The position numbers and the translations under genes are program-made. Below are positions 1 through 9,614 of a stretch of 44,105 bases of DNA, piece after piece. Under the pieces are notes generated by a model, which worked only from the letters and a program-made list of their open reading frames with translations, did not search any database and was not told the origin of the DNA. The DNA comes from Verrucomicrobiota bacterium (GTDB taxonomy: Bacteria; Verrucomicrobiota; Verrucomicrobiia; Verrucomicrobiales; DEV007). Numbering within the stretch: the stretch's first letter is position 1; each line of letters opens with the position of its first letter. Where the stretch lies: positions 1 to 44,105 of the forward strand of contig PKCI01000090.1 of NCBI GenBank assembly GCA_002862135.1, read 5' to 3'.

Positions 1-284
1 ATCCTGACATTAGCTTGTCGATAACAACTTCGCGATAGTTTCGAGTAGGGTGCATCAAGCAAATGGCGTAGGCGTCGGTGAGGATGGGTAAGCCGGCGCA
101 GGAGCAGACGCCTCAATGACATGGTGTGGCAATCCTATTGACATCACCGAACTACATTTGCGGTTCGAGAATCTCCAAATTCTATAAGGGAGTGCAGCAG
201 AGGGGCATGGCAGCGATGCGGTTTTTCCAGGACTCGATCGGAGCTTGCGGGCTTGGATCCATCCGCTGCCACGGTTGTTGGTCC
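1..284. other. No gene recognised at left edge
   Basis: This is the 284 bases downstream of the stop codon of the first minus-strand gene. I see no convincing coding frame, no RNA gene and no clear intrinsic terminator. A plus-strand frame starting at 126 is open but lies mostly antisense to the DUF1501 gene and has no recognisable protein character. Confidence 0.5.
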
Positions 285-1667
285 CTAGCCAATGATGCCT
301 TTGGCTATCTCACCGTGAACGTCGGTAAGGCGGAAATCGCGGCCGGCGTATCGGTAGGTCAGTCTTGTGTGATCGAGACCAAGAAGATGAAGAATCGTGG
401 CGTGCCAGTCGTGAATGTGTACTTTGTCGGCGACGGCCTGGGCTCCATGCTCGTCGGTGGAGCCATAGCGTTGCCCGCCCTTGACGCCGCCACCCGCCAT
501 CCAGACGGTGTAACCTTTATTGTTATGATCGCGTCCGTTGGTGGACTGGCCGTGAGGGGTTCGACCAAATTCTCCGGCCCAGATTACGAGAGTGTCTTTC
601 AGCATGTCACGCTGCTTCAGGTCCTTGAGAAGACCGGCGATCGGTTTGTCGATTCCGGCACAGCTGCTGGAGAGAGCGTCCCGCAGGTTCCGGTGGTGAT
701 CCCAGCCTCCGCTGTTGAGCTGGACGAAACGAACGCCTGATTCCAGCAGGCGCCTGGCGCCCAAGCACTGTCGTCCAAAGCTACTGGTGAAATTCTCGTC
801 GAGACCGTAGAGAGAGCGAATGTGTTCGGGTTCGCTGCCGATGTCCATGACCTCAGGAATCTCATCCTGCATGCGGAAAGCGAGTTCGTAGGATTCGATA
901 ATACCCTCGACTTCGGGATGGAACCCGTCGCGTGTCAGTTTTCCGGCGTTCAGTGATTTGACGTAGTCGAGTTGAAGTCGCTGCAGATCCTTGCTGAGCC
1001 GTGGGTTCTTGATGTTCTTAAGCGGTTCAGGATTCTGCTGGCGGGTGAAGCGGTCCCGACCAGTGCCGCCAATTGGTGTTCCCTGGTAAATCGCGGGGAG
1101 AAATGCACTGCCGTAGTTTTGGGCCCCGTTCGGCGGGGACAGAGTCACAAACCCAGGGAGGCTGTCGTTACCGGTTCCGAGTCCGTAGAGCGTCCAAGCA
1201 CCGAGCGAGGGGCGGACGAACTGGAAGTTACCCGTGTGCATCTGGGTGGTTGCCTGCGGATGGTTCGGCAAGTCGGTATGCATGCTGTTGATCAGACAGA
1301 GATCATCGGCATGACCTGCAACATGGGGGAAGAGTTCCGAGATGTGCAGCCCGCTTTCTCCGTGTTGGTTGAACTTCCAAGGAGATCCCAGCAACTTGGA
1401 AAAGTTTCCTCCGGCCCTCTTGCCGTCATCTGCGTTCAGTTGCGGCTTGTAGTCGAAAGTGTCCACATGAGATGGACCCCCTTGCATAGCCAGGAAGACG
1501 ACTCGTTTCGCCTTGGGTGCAAAGTGAGGCTCCTTCGGAGCGAGCGGTTTTGCCGCGGCTCGTGCTTCCATCGTGCTGAGCGCAGAGAAGGCGAGGTAGC
1601 CGAAGCCGGCGGTGCCGGCCTGGAGCACGCTGCGACGGGATGGGTTGTTGATTGGGAGGGCGTTCAT
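285..1667 (-). CDS. DUF1501 domain exported protein (sulfatase-like fold)
   Basis: About 460 residues. DUF1501 proteins adopt an alkaline-phosphatase/sulfatase-like fold and are abundant in Planctomycetota and Verrucomicrobiota; their reaction is not established. The N-terminus carries a Tat-type signal with SRRSVLQ followed by a hydrophobic stretch and an alanine-rich cleavage region, so export is expected. Typical family segments are visible: FLAMQGGPSHVDTFDYKP near the N-terminus, the central GGWDHH, and near the C-terminus WAGEFGRTP and GRDHNNKGY. I start at the ATG at 1667 because an upstream in-frame start at 1718 would overlap the preceding gene and add 17 residues before the signal. 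It lies 25 bases downstream of the DUF1549/DUF1553 gene, the usual family pairing, so the two are probably one operon. The family call is secure; substrate is unknown. Confidence 0.9.
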   Translation of the reverse strand: MNALPINNPSRRSVLQAGTAGFGYLAFSALSTMEARAAAKPLAPKEPHFAPKAKRVVFLAMQGGPSHVDTFDYKPQLNADDGKRAGGNFSKLLGSPWKFNQHGESGLHISELFPHVAGHADDLCLINSMHTDLPNHPQATTQMHTGNFQFVRPSLGAWTLYGLGTGNDSLPGFVTLSPPNGAQNYGSAFLPAIYQGTPIGGTGRDRFTRQQNPEPLKNIKNPRLSKDLQRLQLDYVKSLNAGKLTRDGFHPEVEGIIESYELAFRMQDEIPEVMDIGSEPEHIRSLYGLDENFTSSFGRQCLGARRLLESGVRFVQLNSGGWDHHRNLRDALSSSCAGIDKPIAGLLKDLKQRDMLKDTLVIWAGEFGRTPHGQSTNGRDHNNKGYTVWMAGGGVKGGQRYGSTDEHGAQAVADKVHIHDWHATILHLLGLDHTRLTYRYAGRDFRLTDVHGEIAKGIIG

Positions 1668-1692
1668 CGGTTTCAAAAAAGATTGGTGGTGA

Positions 1693-4194
1693 CTAGTTAA
1701 GGTAGCGAAATTCGGCACTGGCGATGAGAGACTGGCAGAAGGTGGTTAAGGCCATGAGGCGGGCTTCATCCCGGCTGTGTCCGGAGTCCTGAGCCGCCTT
1801 GATGAAATTCAACACATAATTGTAAGTCTTCTCGCCTTCTTCCGCGGTGGGTGGCCGCGAATAGCAGCGATAGAATGCCTCCCTGGCGAGGGGGGCACCT
1901 TTTAGTTTGAGATCGTTTACGAGATGGTCGGCCATGGCTGAAGCGCTCTTGAGAACAAACTCGGAGTTCATCATGTAAAGCGCTTGTGACGGCACGGTGG
2001 TGACATCCCGTTTGCCGGCGATCAGGCTTGGATCGGCAAAATCGAACAGGGCGAGGGATTCAGGAATGACGCCCCGAACGATGGGCAGGTAGACGGAGCG
2101 GTTGTCAGTCTCCCGGCTCAACACGGCTTGAGGAAAGTTACCGCGGCCAACGATTCCGTCGCCCTGTTCACTGACGGCTGAGCCCACGGGGCGTTCGAGT
2201 TTGAGTTCGCCACTGACAGCCAGGGTCGCATCGCGAATGGACTCGGCATCGAGGCGGCGCTTGTTGGCCCGCCAGAGGTAGCTGTTGTAAGGATCTTTTT
2301 GGAAGTGGTCTTCGCGGAATACTGAACTCATCCGATAAGTGCGACTGGTCACGATCTCCCGAACCAACTCTTTGGTGGACCAGTCATTCTCGTGAAGACG
2401 GACGGCAAGATAGTCGAGCAGATCAGGGTGGCTCGGAGCTTCCCCGGTCGTTCCGAAATTATCCACGGAAGTGACAATGCCTTCACCGAACAGCCATGAC
2501 CAGACACGGTTGGCATAGACCCGCGCGGTGAGAGGATTTTCGGGAGAGGTGATCCAGTGTGCCATCTGGAGGCGGCCGCTTTCATCCGAAGCAATGGGTT
2601 CTTCGTCGTGAGTTTTGATCACCTGGATAAATCCACGGGGAACGCGTTCGTCTGTCGGATTGTCTTCTTCTCCTCGAATGAGAACCTGGGAGTCGAAGGG
2701 TTCCTCACGGTCGCGCACACCCATCGCTAAAGCATGGGCTTTGCCGGTGTCGTCGTAGTTGCCGAGAGCACGATCAAGCGCCCCGATGCGTGAATTGACT
2801 CCGAGGATTTGCGGGCGAATCCGGGTGGCCTCCTCCGGATCGCCGTCACGGCGGGCCTGAGCGAAAGCGGCAGTGAGCTCCTGCAACTGCTCCATGGCCG
2901 ACTGCCGGCGGAATTCCAGATCGATCATTTCACCGAGGGAGCGATTTTCGCCTCCGTCAATTACGGAGGGCAGACGAATTAACTCCGTCTCCTTTCGATT
3001 TTGGAGCGCACGCTGAGTGCCGTAGAGGGTTTCACTGCTGAGGAAAATCCCGGCCATAGCGTAGTAGTCAGACATCGGGATGGCGTCGGATTTGTGATCG
3101 TGACAGCGGGCGCAGGCGACGGTGGTGGCGAGAAAGGCCTGAGTTGTGGTATCAATTTGCTCGTCGACAAGATCGAAGCGGAACTGGCGGTTGCTGATTT
3201 CGTTGAGCCCCTTGGTTCCGATGGCGAGGAAGCCGGTGGCTACCAGATTCTCGGCTTTATCGAATTCGTCGGCTGGTTCGAGAAGATCGCCGGCGAGTTG
3301 CTCAGTAATGAATTCATCAAACGGTTTGTCTGAGTTATAGGAATCGATGACATAGTCCCGATAGCGCCAGGCATGAGGGAAGGTGGCATTGATCTCCTTG
3401 CCGGCAGATTCGGCGAAGCGGGCGACATCCATCCAGCGGCGCCCAAAGCGCTCACCAAACTGGGGAGAGCTGAGAAAGTTATCTACAGTTTCGGATACGG
3501 CTTTGTCAGGATTCGTTTCGTAGGCAGAGACAAACGCTTCTACCTCATCAGAAGCAGGGGGGAGCCCGGTCAGGTCGAAGGAAAGTCTTCGGAGAAGGGT
3601 GCGAGGATCTGCATCCGGTGCCGGAGTGAGGTCGTTCTCGGCATGGCCGGCCTGGATTAGCACGTCGACGGAATTGCGGGCCCAGTTATTTCCCTCCTCG
3701 ATTGCCGCGGCAGGCTTCATGGGAACCTGATAGGACCAGTGATTGCGGCCCTCCTCGATGTTGATGGTATTTGTGTAGTCCTGAGGAGAGTTGTCATCCT
3801 TTGCCACCTCGCGGGGATCAGGAGCACCCATTTCGATCCACTGCTTCAGAACCGCGATCTCACTGTCCTTGAGCTTGTACTTCGGAGGCATCTCCATGCT
3901 GCTGTCATCGTAGGTCACGGCAACATAGAGAAGGCTCTCATCGAGATCGTGGGGGACCACTGCGGGTCCGGTATCGCCTCCACTGCGTGATCCAATTCGG
4001 GTATCGAGAAGAAGCCCACCTTTGATTTTTTCGCCATCTTTGGAGTGGCACTTGTAGCAATGTTCAACGAGAACGGGCCGAACTTCTTTCTCGAAGAACT
4101 CAAGCTGCTTCGGCGAGATGTCTTCGCTCATTTGCGCCTGCGCAAGCAGGGGAAGAGCGCTGGCCAGGAGGGTGGTGATAGCTGCGGACTTCAT
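1693..4194 (-). CDS. Exported c-type cytochrome with DUF1549 and DUF1553 domains
   Basis: An 833-residue protein of the planctomycete-type cytochrome c family (PSCyt1-PSCyt2-PSD1). Residues 1-20 are a Sec signal peptide ending in AQA. A heme c motif CYKCH lies at 46-50, followed by SSMEMPP near residue 100, where the Met ligand of this cytochrome type usually sits. DUF1549 follows (about 190-400) and contains the second CxxCH that is standard for it (CARCHDH, residues 361-367). DUF1553 fills the C-terminal third (about 540-800), with PLTARVYANRVWSWLFGEG near its start. Such proteins are predicted to act outside the cytoplasm, possibly in oxidative attack on polysaccharides, but no reaction is proven. 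It is followed 25 bases later by the DUF1501 gene and preceded by a secreted FG-GAP gene on the same strand. Confidence 0.92.
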   Translation of the reverse strand: MKSAAITTLLASALPLLAQAQMSEDISPKQLEFFEKEVRPVLVEHCYKCHSKDGEKIKGGLLLDTRIGSRSGGDTGPAVVPHDLDESLLYVAVTYDDSSMEMPPKYKLKDSEIAVLKQWIEMGAPDPREVAKDDNSPQDYTNTINIEEGRNHWSYQVPMKPAAAIEEGNNWARNSVDVLIQAGHAENDLTPAPDADPRTLLRRLSFDLTGLPPASDEVEAFVSAYETNPDKAVSETVDNFLSSPQFGERFGRRWMDVARFAESAGKEINATFPHAWRYRDYVIDSYNSDKPFDEFITEQLAGDLLEPADEFDKAENLVATGFLAIGTKGLNEISNRQFRFDLVDEQIDTTTQAFLATTVACARCHDHKSDAIPMSDYYAMAGIFLSSETLYGTQRALQNRKETELIRLPSVIDGGENRSLGEMIDLEFRRQSAMEQLQELTAAFAQARRDGDPEEATRIRPQILGVNSRIGALDRALGNYDDTGKAHALAMGVRDREEPFDSQVLIRGEEDNPTDERVPRGFIQVIKTHDEEPIASDESGRLQMAHWITSPENPLTARVYANRVWSWLFGEGIVTSVDNFGTTGEAPSHPDLLDYLAVRLHENDWSTKELVREIVTSRTYRMSSVFREDHFQKDPYNSYLWRANKRRLDAESIRDATLAVSGELKLERPVGSAVSEQGDGIVGRGNFPQAVLSRETDNRSVYLPIVRGVIPESLALFDFADPSLIAGKRDVTTVPSQALYMMNSEFVLKSASAMADHLVNDLKLKGAPLAREAFYRCYSRPPTAEEGEKTYNYVLNFIKAAQDSGHSRDEARLMALTTFCQSLIASAEFRYLN

Positions 4195-4257
4195 TGCATT
4201 GGTGCTACCGGATACAACCCATCCGATCGGAGAGGGTTTCGCTAATTGCTAAAAAAG

Positions 4258-5457
4258 TTACTTCAGTGGATTCTCATACCAGAAGACGCCGAGGTGATGA
4301 CTCTCTTCGCAGGTGATGATATCGAGATCGCCGTCGGCATCGAGATCGAGCAGTTCGATCCGATCAAATTTGACTCCTTCGGGTCCACTCACTTCGGTGA
4401 TCTCAGAGAATACATTACTGATGAACGCCCCGTGTTTCGTTCCGTTTGCCTTTTCGCAGGTGATGACGAAATCCGGGATATTATCTCCGGAGAGGTCACC
4501 GACTTTGACCGCCTTGGTGCTACCGTAGAGGTCTTGCGAAAAGGGATTCAATTCAGACGAATCCACCCAGGGGGCAAGAATGGATACCGGTTGATAAAAA
4601 ATACGAGTCTGATTGGGTTTGATCGAAGCAACGATGTCGAGGTGGTCATCATCATCGAGTCGGGCAATGTCGAGAAACATAACTTCCTCTCCGCTCGCAG
4701 CGATGAGGCGGGCTTTTCCAAAAAAGGGGGTCTCCTTGAGTAGCTGTATCAGGTAGATTCCGGACTTTGAACCTTTTCGATCAGATGCGAGCAAGAAGTC
4801 ATTTCCCGCCGATTGAAGAACTTTCAAGGTCATGATCCAGGCCGCATCCATGATGCGATGGAGATTCCATTTTTCCACATCTCTCGCGACGGTGCTGCCA
4901 GGGTTTTCCAGCCACGAAATGGATCCATTTTCGTTCTTTGATCCGAGAAAGAGGTCGGTGTCCCCGTCATGATCGACATCGTAGGGGAGGCAGAACATCC
5001 AGCGCTGTTGCTTCTCGGTCGCAGGAAATGCCGCCGTTTCCCAGAGCGCTTCATCGGCGAGGTCGTCGTCGGTGCCGGGTGCCCAGTGAATAAAAACGGT
5101 CCGGGTGCTTCCCTCCGAAGAACTGATGACATCGAGTCTACCGTCGCCGTTGAGATCACCGAAAACAGCATCCTCGGTATGGGGCGCTCTCCCGGCGGTA
5201 ATGGCGGGCCAGATCTCTCTGGAGGATTCGGGGCCTGGATTCAGACAGACACGAATAGCGTCTCCCTCCTCCCAACCGGTTACGATATCTGGTAGTCCGT
5301 CGCCGTTGATATCTCCGATGCGAACCCCGTCCGCTCCTTTTTTGCCAGCATCGGGATCGGAGGGATCGATCGTATGGCGGTTCCAGGTTTCAGCGGCCGT
5401 GGAGGCCGTTACAAGAAATGTGATAGCGCCAAGAAGGTAGGCGGAGACGGTTTTCAT
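4258..5457 (-). CDS. Secreted FG-GAP/VCBS repeat protein
   Basis: 399 residues. The first 22 are a signal peptide ending ASTAAET. The rest is a beta-propeller built from FG-GAP/VCBS repeats, each with a calcium-binding-like acidic loop: GDINGDGLPDIV, GDLNGDGRLDVI, DVDHDGDTDLF, RLDDDDHLDIV, GDLSGDNIPDFV and DLDADGDLDII. Six repeats would close one propeller. It ends with WYENP, common in verrucomicrobial members. Such proteins are extracellular or periplasmic and probably bind ligands or other proteins; no catalytic site is visible. It lies 63 bases upstream of the cytochrome/DUF1549 gene and may belong to that transcription unit. The divergent gene starting at 5510 leaves 52 bases for both promoters. 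Confidence 0.88.
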   Translation of the reverse strand: MKTVSAYLLGAITFLVTASTAAETWNRHTIDPSDPDAGKKGADGVRIGDINGDGLPDIVTGWEEGDAIRVCLNPGPESSREIWPAITAGRAPHTEDAVFGDLNGDGRLDVISSSEGSTRTVFIHWAPGTDDDLADEALWETAAFPATEKQQRWMFCLPYDVDHDGDTDLFLGSKNENGSISWLENPGSTVARDVEKWNLHRIMDAAWIMTLKVLQSAGNDFLLASDRKGSKSGIYLIQLLKETPFFGKARLIAASGEEVMFLDIARLDDDDHLDIVASIKPNQTRIFYQPVSILAPWVDSSELNPFSQDLYGSTKAVKVGDLSGDNIPDFVITCEKANGTKHGAFISNVFSEITEVSGPEGVKFDRIELLDLDADGDLDIITCEESHHLGVFWYENPLK

Positions 5458-5509
5458 TGTGAGAAATGAGGAGTAACGTCAAGGTGACTCGGCGGAGTCG
5501 ACCCTGTCC

Positions 5510-7858
5510 ATGAGAATTCCAGTTTATCTGCGCTTTTTAGCCTTGGCTGTCACTGCGATAGGGTTGAGCGTTAAAGCCCAGGACTCGAATGAGTTTGATC
5601 CGTTTTCGGATGAGGCGTTGGCTGATCTCGAGGAGAACGCTTTCGCTGAGCGCGATGATTCTCAGAAATACCTCGAGCCGGGTAAGGTCCGGATGCTGAA
5701 CAATCTGGCGAAACCGTCGATCGTCACGATTCGCCAATTGGGGCGGGATGGTGAGAAACGGGGAACGGGTTCCGGTTTTGTCATTTCCGATGAGGGGCTG
5801 ATCGTGACCAACCTGCACGTCATCGGTGAAGGTCGATCCATCGAAGTCGAATTCTTTGACGGATCTATTCGCGAAGTGACCGAGGTGAATGCCTTCGACC
5901 GCTACTTTGATCTCGCTGTCCTCAAGATTGATCCGAAAGGCGCAAATTTGAAGCCCTTGAAAATGGCCGATTCCTCGGAACTCCAGCAGGGTGATCTCAT
6001 CGTAGGTTTCGGCGCTCCCCAGGGACTAGGATTCAGCGTTGTGGCAGGCGTCCTTTCTGCGATTCGAGCACTGGATCCCGGTTTTATTGGAGAAGGAGAA
6101 ACTCCGGACTACCCCATGCTGCAACTGGCGATGCCGATTGAGCAGGGGAACAGTGGTGGTCCAGTCCTGAATCTTGAGGGCGAAGTAATTGGCGTAGTGA
6201 CATTGAAGCACAGGGTTACTGAGAACCTTGGATTCGCTGTGCAAAGCAACGACCTCAAGGCTTTGCTCGACAAGCCGAATCCGATTCCAATCGATCGCTG
6301 GCGCACTATTGGAGTGCTTGATGACCGGCTTTGGACGGCCGTTATGGGTGGTGACTGGACCCAACGGGGTGGAGTCATTTCGGCGCGCAAAAGGGGCGAT
6401 GGCTTCGGCGGGAGGGCCTTGTGCTTGTCTGAGCAAGAGGTTCCGGAATTACCCTACGAAGTTTCGGTTCGCGTCCGCCTCGGGGATGAAAGCGGTGCCG
6501 CTGGAATTGCCTTCGCTGCAGATGGTGAAGACAAACATTATGGATTTTACCCGACTAGAGGAAAGATACGTTTTACTCGGTTTGACGGTGCCGACGTATA
6601 CTCGTGGACCATTCTTGAACAGTTTGAGACTTCAGCCTACCTCCAGGGCGATTGGAATGAGCTTCGTGTCAGGGTCGAGGAACGACTTATTACCGGCTGG
6701 ATCAACGGGCAGAAAGTGCTCGAGATGCAGGACGCCGGCCTTCGAGGCGGCCAGGCCGGGCTCTGCAAATTTCGGGATACCGAAGCTGAGTTTCGCGGGT
6801 TCGATATTGGGCGTAATCTGGGGGCTATCGATTTCCCGCCCAAAGAGCGAATGCGGCTGGAGGAAGTTATTACAAAATTCCTGGATGGTGCGAGTGCTGA
6901 GGAGACGGTCAACAAGCTGAGCCCACAGGAAAGCCATGGCCGGGCCATGCTACTTGAGAAAGCGGATGAACTTTTAGAGATGGCTGCAGAACTTCGGGAA
7001 CTGGAGGCTGAGGTCCACCGGGAGGCCGTGATCAATGAGCTCAGCCTCACCCTCGACCGTCCCGAGGAGGACGTTGATCTGTTTGAAGTCGGTCTTCAGA
7101 TTGCCCGAATTGACGATCCGGAAGTCGATTTGGATCACTACCGTTCGAGCTTCTCAAGGTTGGTGGGGGACGCCAGTGAGTATCTGGAGGAGAATGCTTT
7201 GGAAGCTGGACCGCGGGAGCAGGCTGAGGCGCTTCGGGATTTCCTGTTCAATGAAAACGGTTTTCACGGCAGTCGAACGGAATACTATCATCATTCCAAC
7301 AGCTACGTGAATCATGTACTGGATGACCGCGAAGGATTGCCAATCACCTTAAGTGCCCTCTTCATCGAGATGGCACGCAGGCTCCAGATTCCGGGAGTGT
7401 TTGGCGCTCCTCTCCCGGGCAAATTCATGGTTGGGGTGGAGTATCGCTGGAATGAAACCAAGAAAACCGTCTTTATCGATGTCTATGAGAATGGCGCTAT
7501 CCTGGGCCGATCGAAGGTGGCGCGGGAAGTCTGGAGAGTGACTGGTGCTCCTCCCATGAAGGGCGCCTTTCAGCCCGCTACATCACGGGAGATCGCCGTG
7601 CGCATGTTGCGAAATCTGGTAGGTTTGGAGATCAATCAGCGCAAGACTCCGGAAGCAGCCCGTGATTATTTGGAACTGTTGCTCGCGATTGAGCCTGATG
7701 CGGCCCAAGAGAGGTTTCAGCGTGCCTTGCTCAAACTTCAGGACGACGACATGGTCGGCGCGCGGCAGGACATTGACTGGTTGCTCAAGAACCGTCCTTC
7801 CGGCCTCGACTACGGGAGGCTGGAGGAGTTTCGCGGCACCTTGGCCGGGGGGGAGTGA
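5510..7858 (+). CDS. Exported trypsin-like (DegP-type) protease fused to a beta-sandwich and SirB1-like transglutaminase-fold domain
   Basis: 782 residues. Signal peptide at 1-23 (cleavage near KAQ). A trypsin-like S1C serine protease spans about 60-255 with a visible catalytic triad: His103 in TNLHVIG, Asp134 in FDLAVLKID and Ser215 in GNSGGPV. No PDZ domain follows. Residues about 265-435 resemble a laminin-G/DUF1080-like sandwich (GDWNELRVRVEERLITGWING). After a helical linker (440-565) comes a SirB1-like segment, with FLFNENGFHG, NSYVNHVLDDREGLPITLS and PGKFMVGVEY at about 578-645; the tail has TPR-like helices. The SirB1 family has a transglutaminase-type fold but uncertain activity. The protease call is strong; the middle domain is a fold-level guess. 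Likely periplasmic or surface exposed. Confidence 0.87.
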   Translation: MRIPVYLRFLALAVTAIGLSVKAQDSNEFDPFSDEALADLEENAFAERDDSQKYLEPGKVRMLNNLAKPSIVTIRQLGRDGEKRGTGSGFVISDEGLIVTNLHVIGEGRSIEVEFFDGSIREVTEVNAFDRYFDLAVLKIDPKGANLKPLKMADSSELQQGDLIVGFGAPQGLGFSVVAGVLSAIRALDPGFIGEGETPDYPMLQLAMPIEQGNSGGPVLNLEGEVIGVVTLKHRVTENLGFAVQSNDLKALLDKPNPIPIDRWRTIGVLDDRLWTAVMGGDWTQRGGVISARKRGDGFGGRALCLSEQEVPELPYEVSVRVRLGDESGAAGIAFAADGEDKHYGFYPTRGKIRFTRFDGADVYSWTILEQFETSAYLQGDWNELRVRVEERLITGWINGQKVLEMQDAGLRGGQAGLCKFRDTEAEFRGFDIGRNLGAIDFPPKERMRLEEVITKFLDGASAEETVNKLSPQESHGRAMLLEKADELLEMAAELRELEAEVHREAVINELSLTLDRPEEDVDLFEVGLQIARIDDPEVDLDHYRSSFSRLVGDASEYLEENALEAGPREQAEALRDFLFNENGFHGSRTEYYHHSNSYVNHVLDDREGLPITLSALFIEMARRLQIPGVFGAPLPGKFMVGVEYRWNETKKTVFIDVYENGAILGRSKVAREVWRVTGAPPMKGAFQPATSREIAVRMLRNLVGLEINQRKTPEAARDYLELLLAIEPDAAQERFQRALLKLQDDDMVGARQDIDWLLKNRPSGLDYGRLEEFRGTLAGGE

Positions 7859-7873
7859 TTCCTCACTCTCTGC

Positions 7874-9004
7874 TTATTCGCTTTCGAGGCAGGTGTTGAT
7901 TCGCTCAACAAGTTCAAGCCTGAAGGGCTTGATGTCCGTTCCCTTCGTCTGAGTCAGCATAATTCCAATCACGTCAGTCTCGAAGTCGATCCAGCAGTAG
8001 GTGCCGGAGGAACCAGAGTGTCCGATCGCTAGAGGTTGCCCGCTATTGTTCTTCCGCAGAATCCCGAAGCCGCCCCGGATTCGATTCCCGGGCGAGACTG
8101 GCAACAGCATCTCCTGAAAGGTTTTTGTCGAGAGAAATGGGGCGCCTTGGTGGATCCCGCCGTTCTGGATCATCATGAGCCAGCGCGCGAGATCAGGGGC
8201 GTTCGAAATAATCGAGCCTCCGGAGGAACTGTAGGTATTGGTTGGTGGAACCGGCAAGCCCTTGTACACTAACAGTTTCCCACTTTTCCCGTAGTAGTAG
8301 CGAGTTGGGAGCGGAGAGATTGCGTCGACAGCGGCGGCATCTCTGAATCGGGTATGTTTCATTCCGAGTGGGATTGCAAGTTCGTCGAGCAGTAGTTGAT
8401 TGCGAGGGATACCGGCGGCAGCTTCGATCACGCCAGCAGCGATATCGGTCCCAATGCCGCTATAGGCAAATTTGGTTCCGGGCTGTGATTCGAAAGGAAT
8501 CTTCTCGACATAATTGTTAACGACTTCGTCGAGGCGGAGTCCTCTTGTCCAGCTAGCGAACCATGGGCGTCCCAGTTTTCTCTCGGCGAGACGGGTGCCT
8601 CCGGTGTGACTTAGTAATTCGATCGTTGTAGGAGGGCGATTCAGAAGGTCCCCATTTTCAAGCCTGGCATTTGCATAGGCTGGAAGATAGTTGGTGATCG
8701 GAGCTCCCGGATCGAGCTTTCCCTTTTCCGACAGGCGGTAAGCGAGTGTTCCCAGGATGGGTTTGCTAATCGAAGCAATGATGGCCGGCGTTTCAATAGT
8801 AAACGGGTTTCTGCTCTCGATGTCGGCATAGCCGAACCCAGATTCATAGGCGACTAGGCCGCGTTCGAGAATGAGAAGTGATCCTCCTGCCACAACCCCG
8901 CCTTCAACCGATTCTTCAATGAAGGAGCTTACCGTGTCGAAATCCGAGGCGATGATTTGAGTTTCGACCAGCAGGAGCAGAAAGACTAATGCAATGAAAC
9001 GCAT
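7874..9004 (-). CDS. Serine hydrolase of the beta-lactamase/class C esterase family, exported
   Basis: 376 residues from the ATG at 9004, chosen because a hydrophobic signal peptide (RFIALVFLLLLVE) starts there; the in-frame extension to 9199 would cross the rplQ terminator. The family includes class C beta-lactamases, D,D-peptidases and esterases with a nucleophilic serine. Visible motifs are SISK at residues 78-81 (the SxxK nucleophile/base pair), YSG at 181-183, and HSG in GHSGSSGT near the C-terminus in place of KTG. That last variant is usual for esterase/peptidase members, so I do not call it an antibiotic-resistance enzyme. It converges with the protease fusion gene, with 15 bases between the two stop codons. 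Confidence 0.87.
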   Translation of the reverse strand: MRFIALVFLLLLVETQIIASDFDTVSSFIEESVEGGVVAGGSLLILERGLVAYESGFGYADIESRNPFTIETPAIIASISKPILGTLAYRLSEKGKLDPGAPITNYLPAYANARLENGDLLNRPPTTIELLSHTGGTRLAERKLGRPWFASWTRGLRLDEVVNNYVEKIPFESQPGTKFAYSGIGTDIAAGVIEAAAGIPRNQLLLDELAIPLGMKHTRFRDAAAVDAISPLPTRYYYGKSGKLLVYKGLPVPPTNTYSSSGGSIISNAPDLARWLMMIQNGGIHQGAPFLSTKTFQEMLLPVSPGNRIRGGFGILRKNNSGQPLAIGHSGSSGTYCWIDFETDVIGIMLTQTKGTDIKPFRLELVERINTCLESE

Positions 9005-9086
9005 ATGGATTCCTTGACACTGACATTGAGTCGGGTTTTCGGTCAAGGACAGGACGTCCAACTGCAACACGCATTGAGGGGAAACG

Positions 9087-9118
9087 AAAAAAGCCGCGTT
9101 CCTTGCGGAACGCGGCTT
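9087..9118 (-). terminator. Intrinsic terminator of rpoA-rplQ
   Basis: A perfect 10-bp stem, 9093-9102 (GCCGCGTTCC) pairing with 9107-9116, with a 4-base loop. On the minus strand it is followed by six T (9092 to 9087). It lies 33 bases past the rplQ stop codon and separates the ribosomal operon from the downstream hydrolase gene. Confidence 0.9.
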
Positions 9119-9149
9119 CTTCGAAAAGGATCTTTTGACCAGCGGAGAA

Positions 9150-9548
9150 TTAATCCTCGGTTTCTTCGGTCGCAGGAACGCAGGCGTCAACCCATTCAAT
9201 CAGAGCCATGGGAGCAGAGTCGGAGCGACGCTGGCCAAGCCTGATGATGCGGGTGTAACCTCCCGCGCGATCGGCGCTGGCGGGAGCGATTTCTTCGAAG
9301 AGGACTTTGGCACTGCGCTGTGCAAGCTGGTTGCTGCCAAGGATAGAGATGGCACGGCGGCGGCTGTGCAGGGTGTTCGCCTTGCCAAGAGTCACGAGCT
9401 TGTCAGCAAAAGGACGCAGAGCCTTGGCCTTGGCCAAGGTCGTTTTAATTTGCTTGTGCTCAATGAGGCTGGCGGCAAGGTTGCGCATAAGGGCCTCGCG
9501 GTGGGCCTTGTCGCGCTGAAGTTTTACGGTCTTGCTTCGGTGTCTCAT
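9150..9548 (-). CDS. rplQ: 50S ribosomal protein L17
   Basis: 132 residues, close to the usual bacterial length. L17 sits at the exit region of the large ribosomal subunit. The opening MRHRSKTVKLQRDKAHREAL and the KQIKTTLAKAKALRP segment are diagnostic. The family core ends at about residue 118 (SDSAPMALIEW), followed by a short acidic tail ending EETED. It follows rpoA by 66 bases on the same strand, the usual order, and is followed by a strong terminator. Confidence 0.97.
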   Translation of the reverse strand: MRHRSKTVKLQRDKAHREALMRNLAASLIEHKQIKTTLAKAKALRPFADKLVTLGKANTLHSRRRAISILGSNQLAQRSAKVLFEEIAPASADRAGGYTRIIRLGQRRSDSAPMALIEWVDACVPATEETED

Positions 9549-9614
9549 CAGTAAAGAAGGTTTGTGAATGAGGGACTCAGGCAGTGGCCTGAATCCCGTT
9601 TACATTCAGATGGA

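Noticed and set aside
126-740. Long plus-strand open frame at the left edge
   Set aside because: Most of it is antisense to the DUF1501 gene, and its sequence has no domain character; the DUF1501 protein in the opposite frame is certain.
7874-9004. Antibiotic-resistance beta-lactamase
   Set aside because: The third motif is HSG rather than KTG, and the context is ordinary; the family mostly contains esterases and peptidases.
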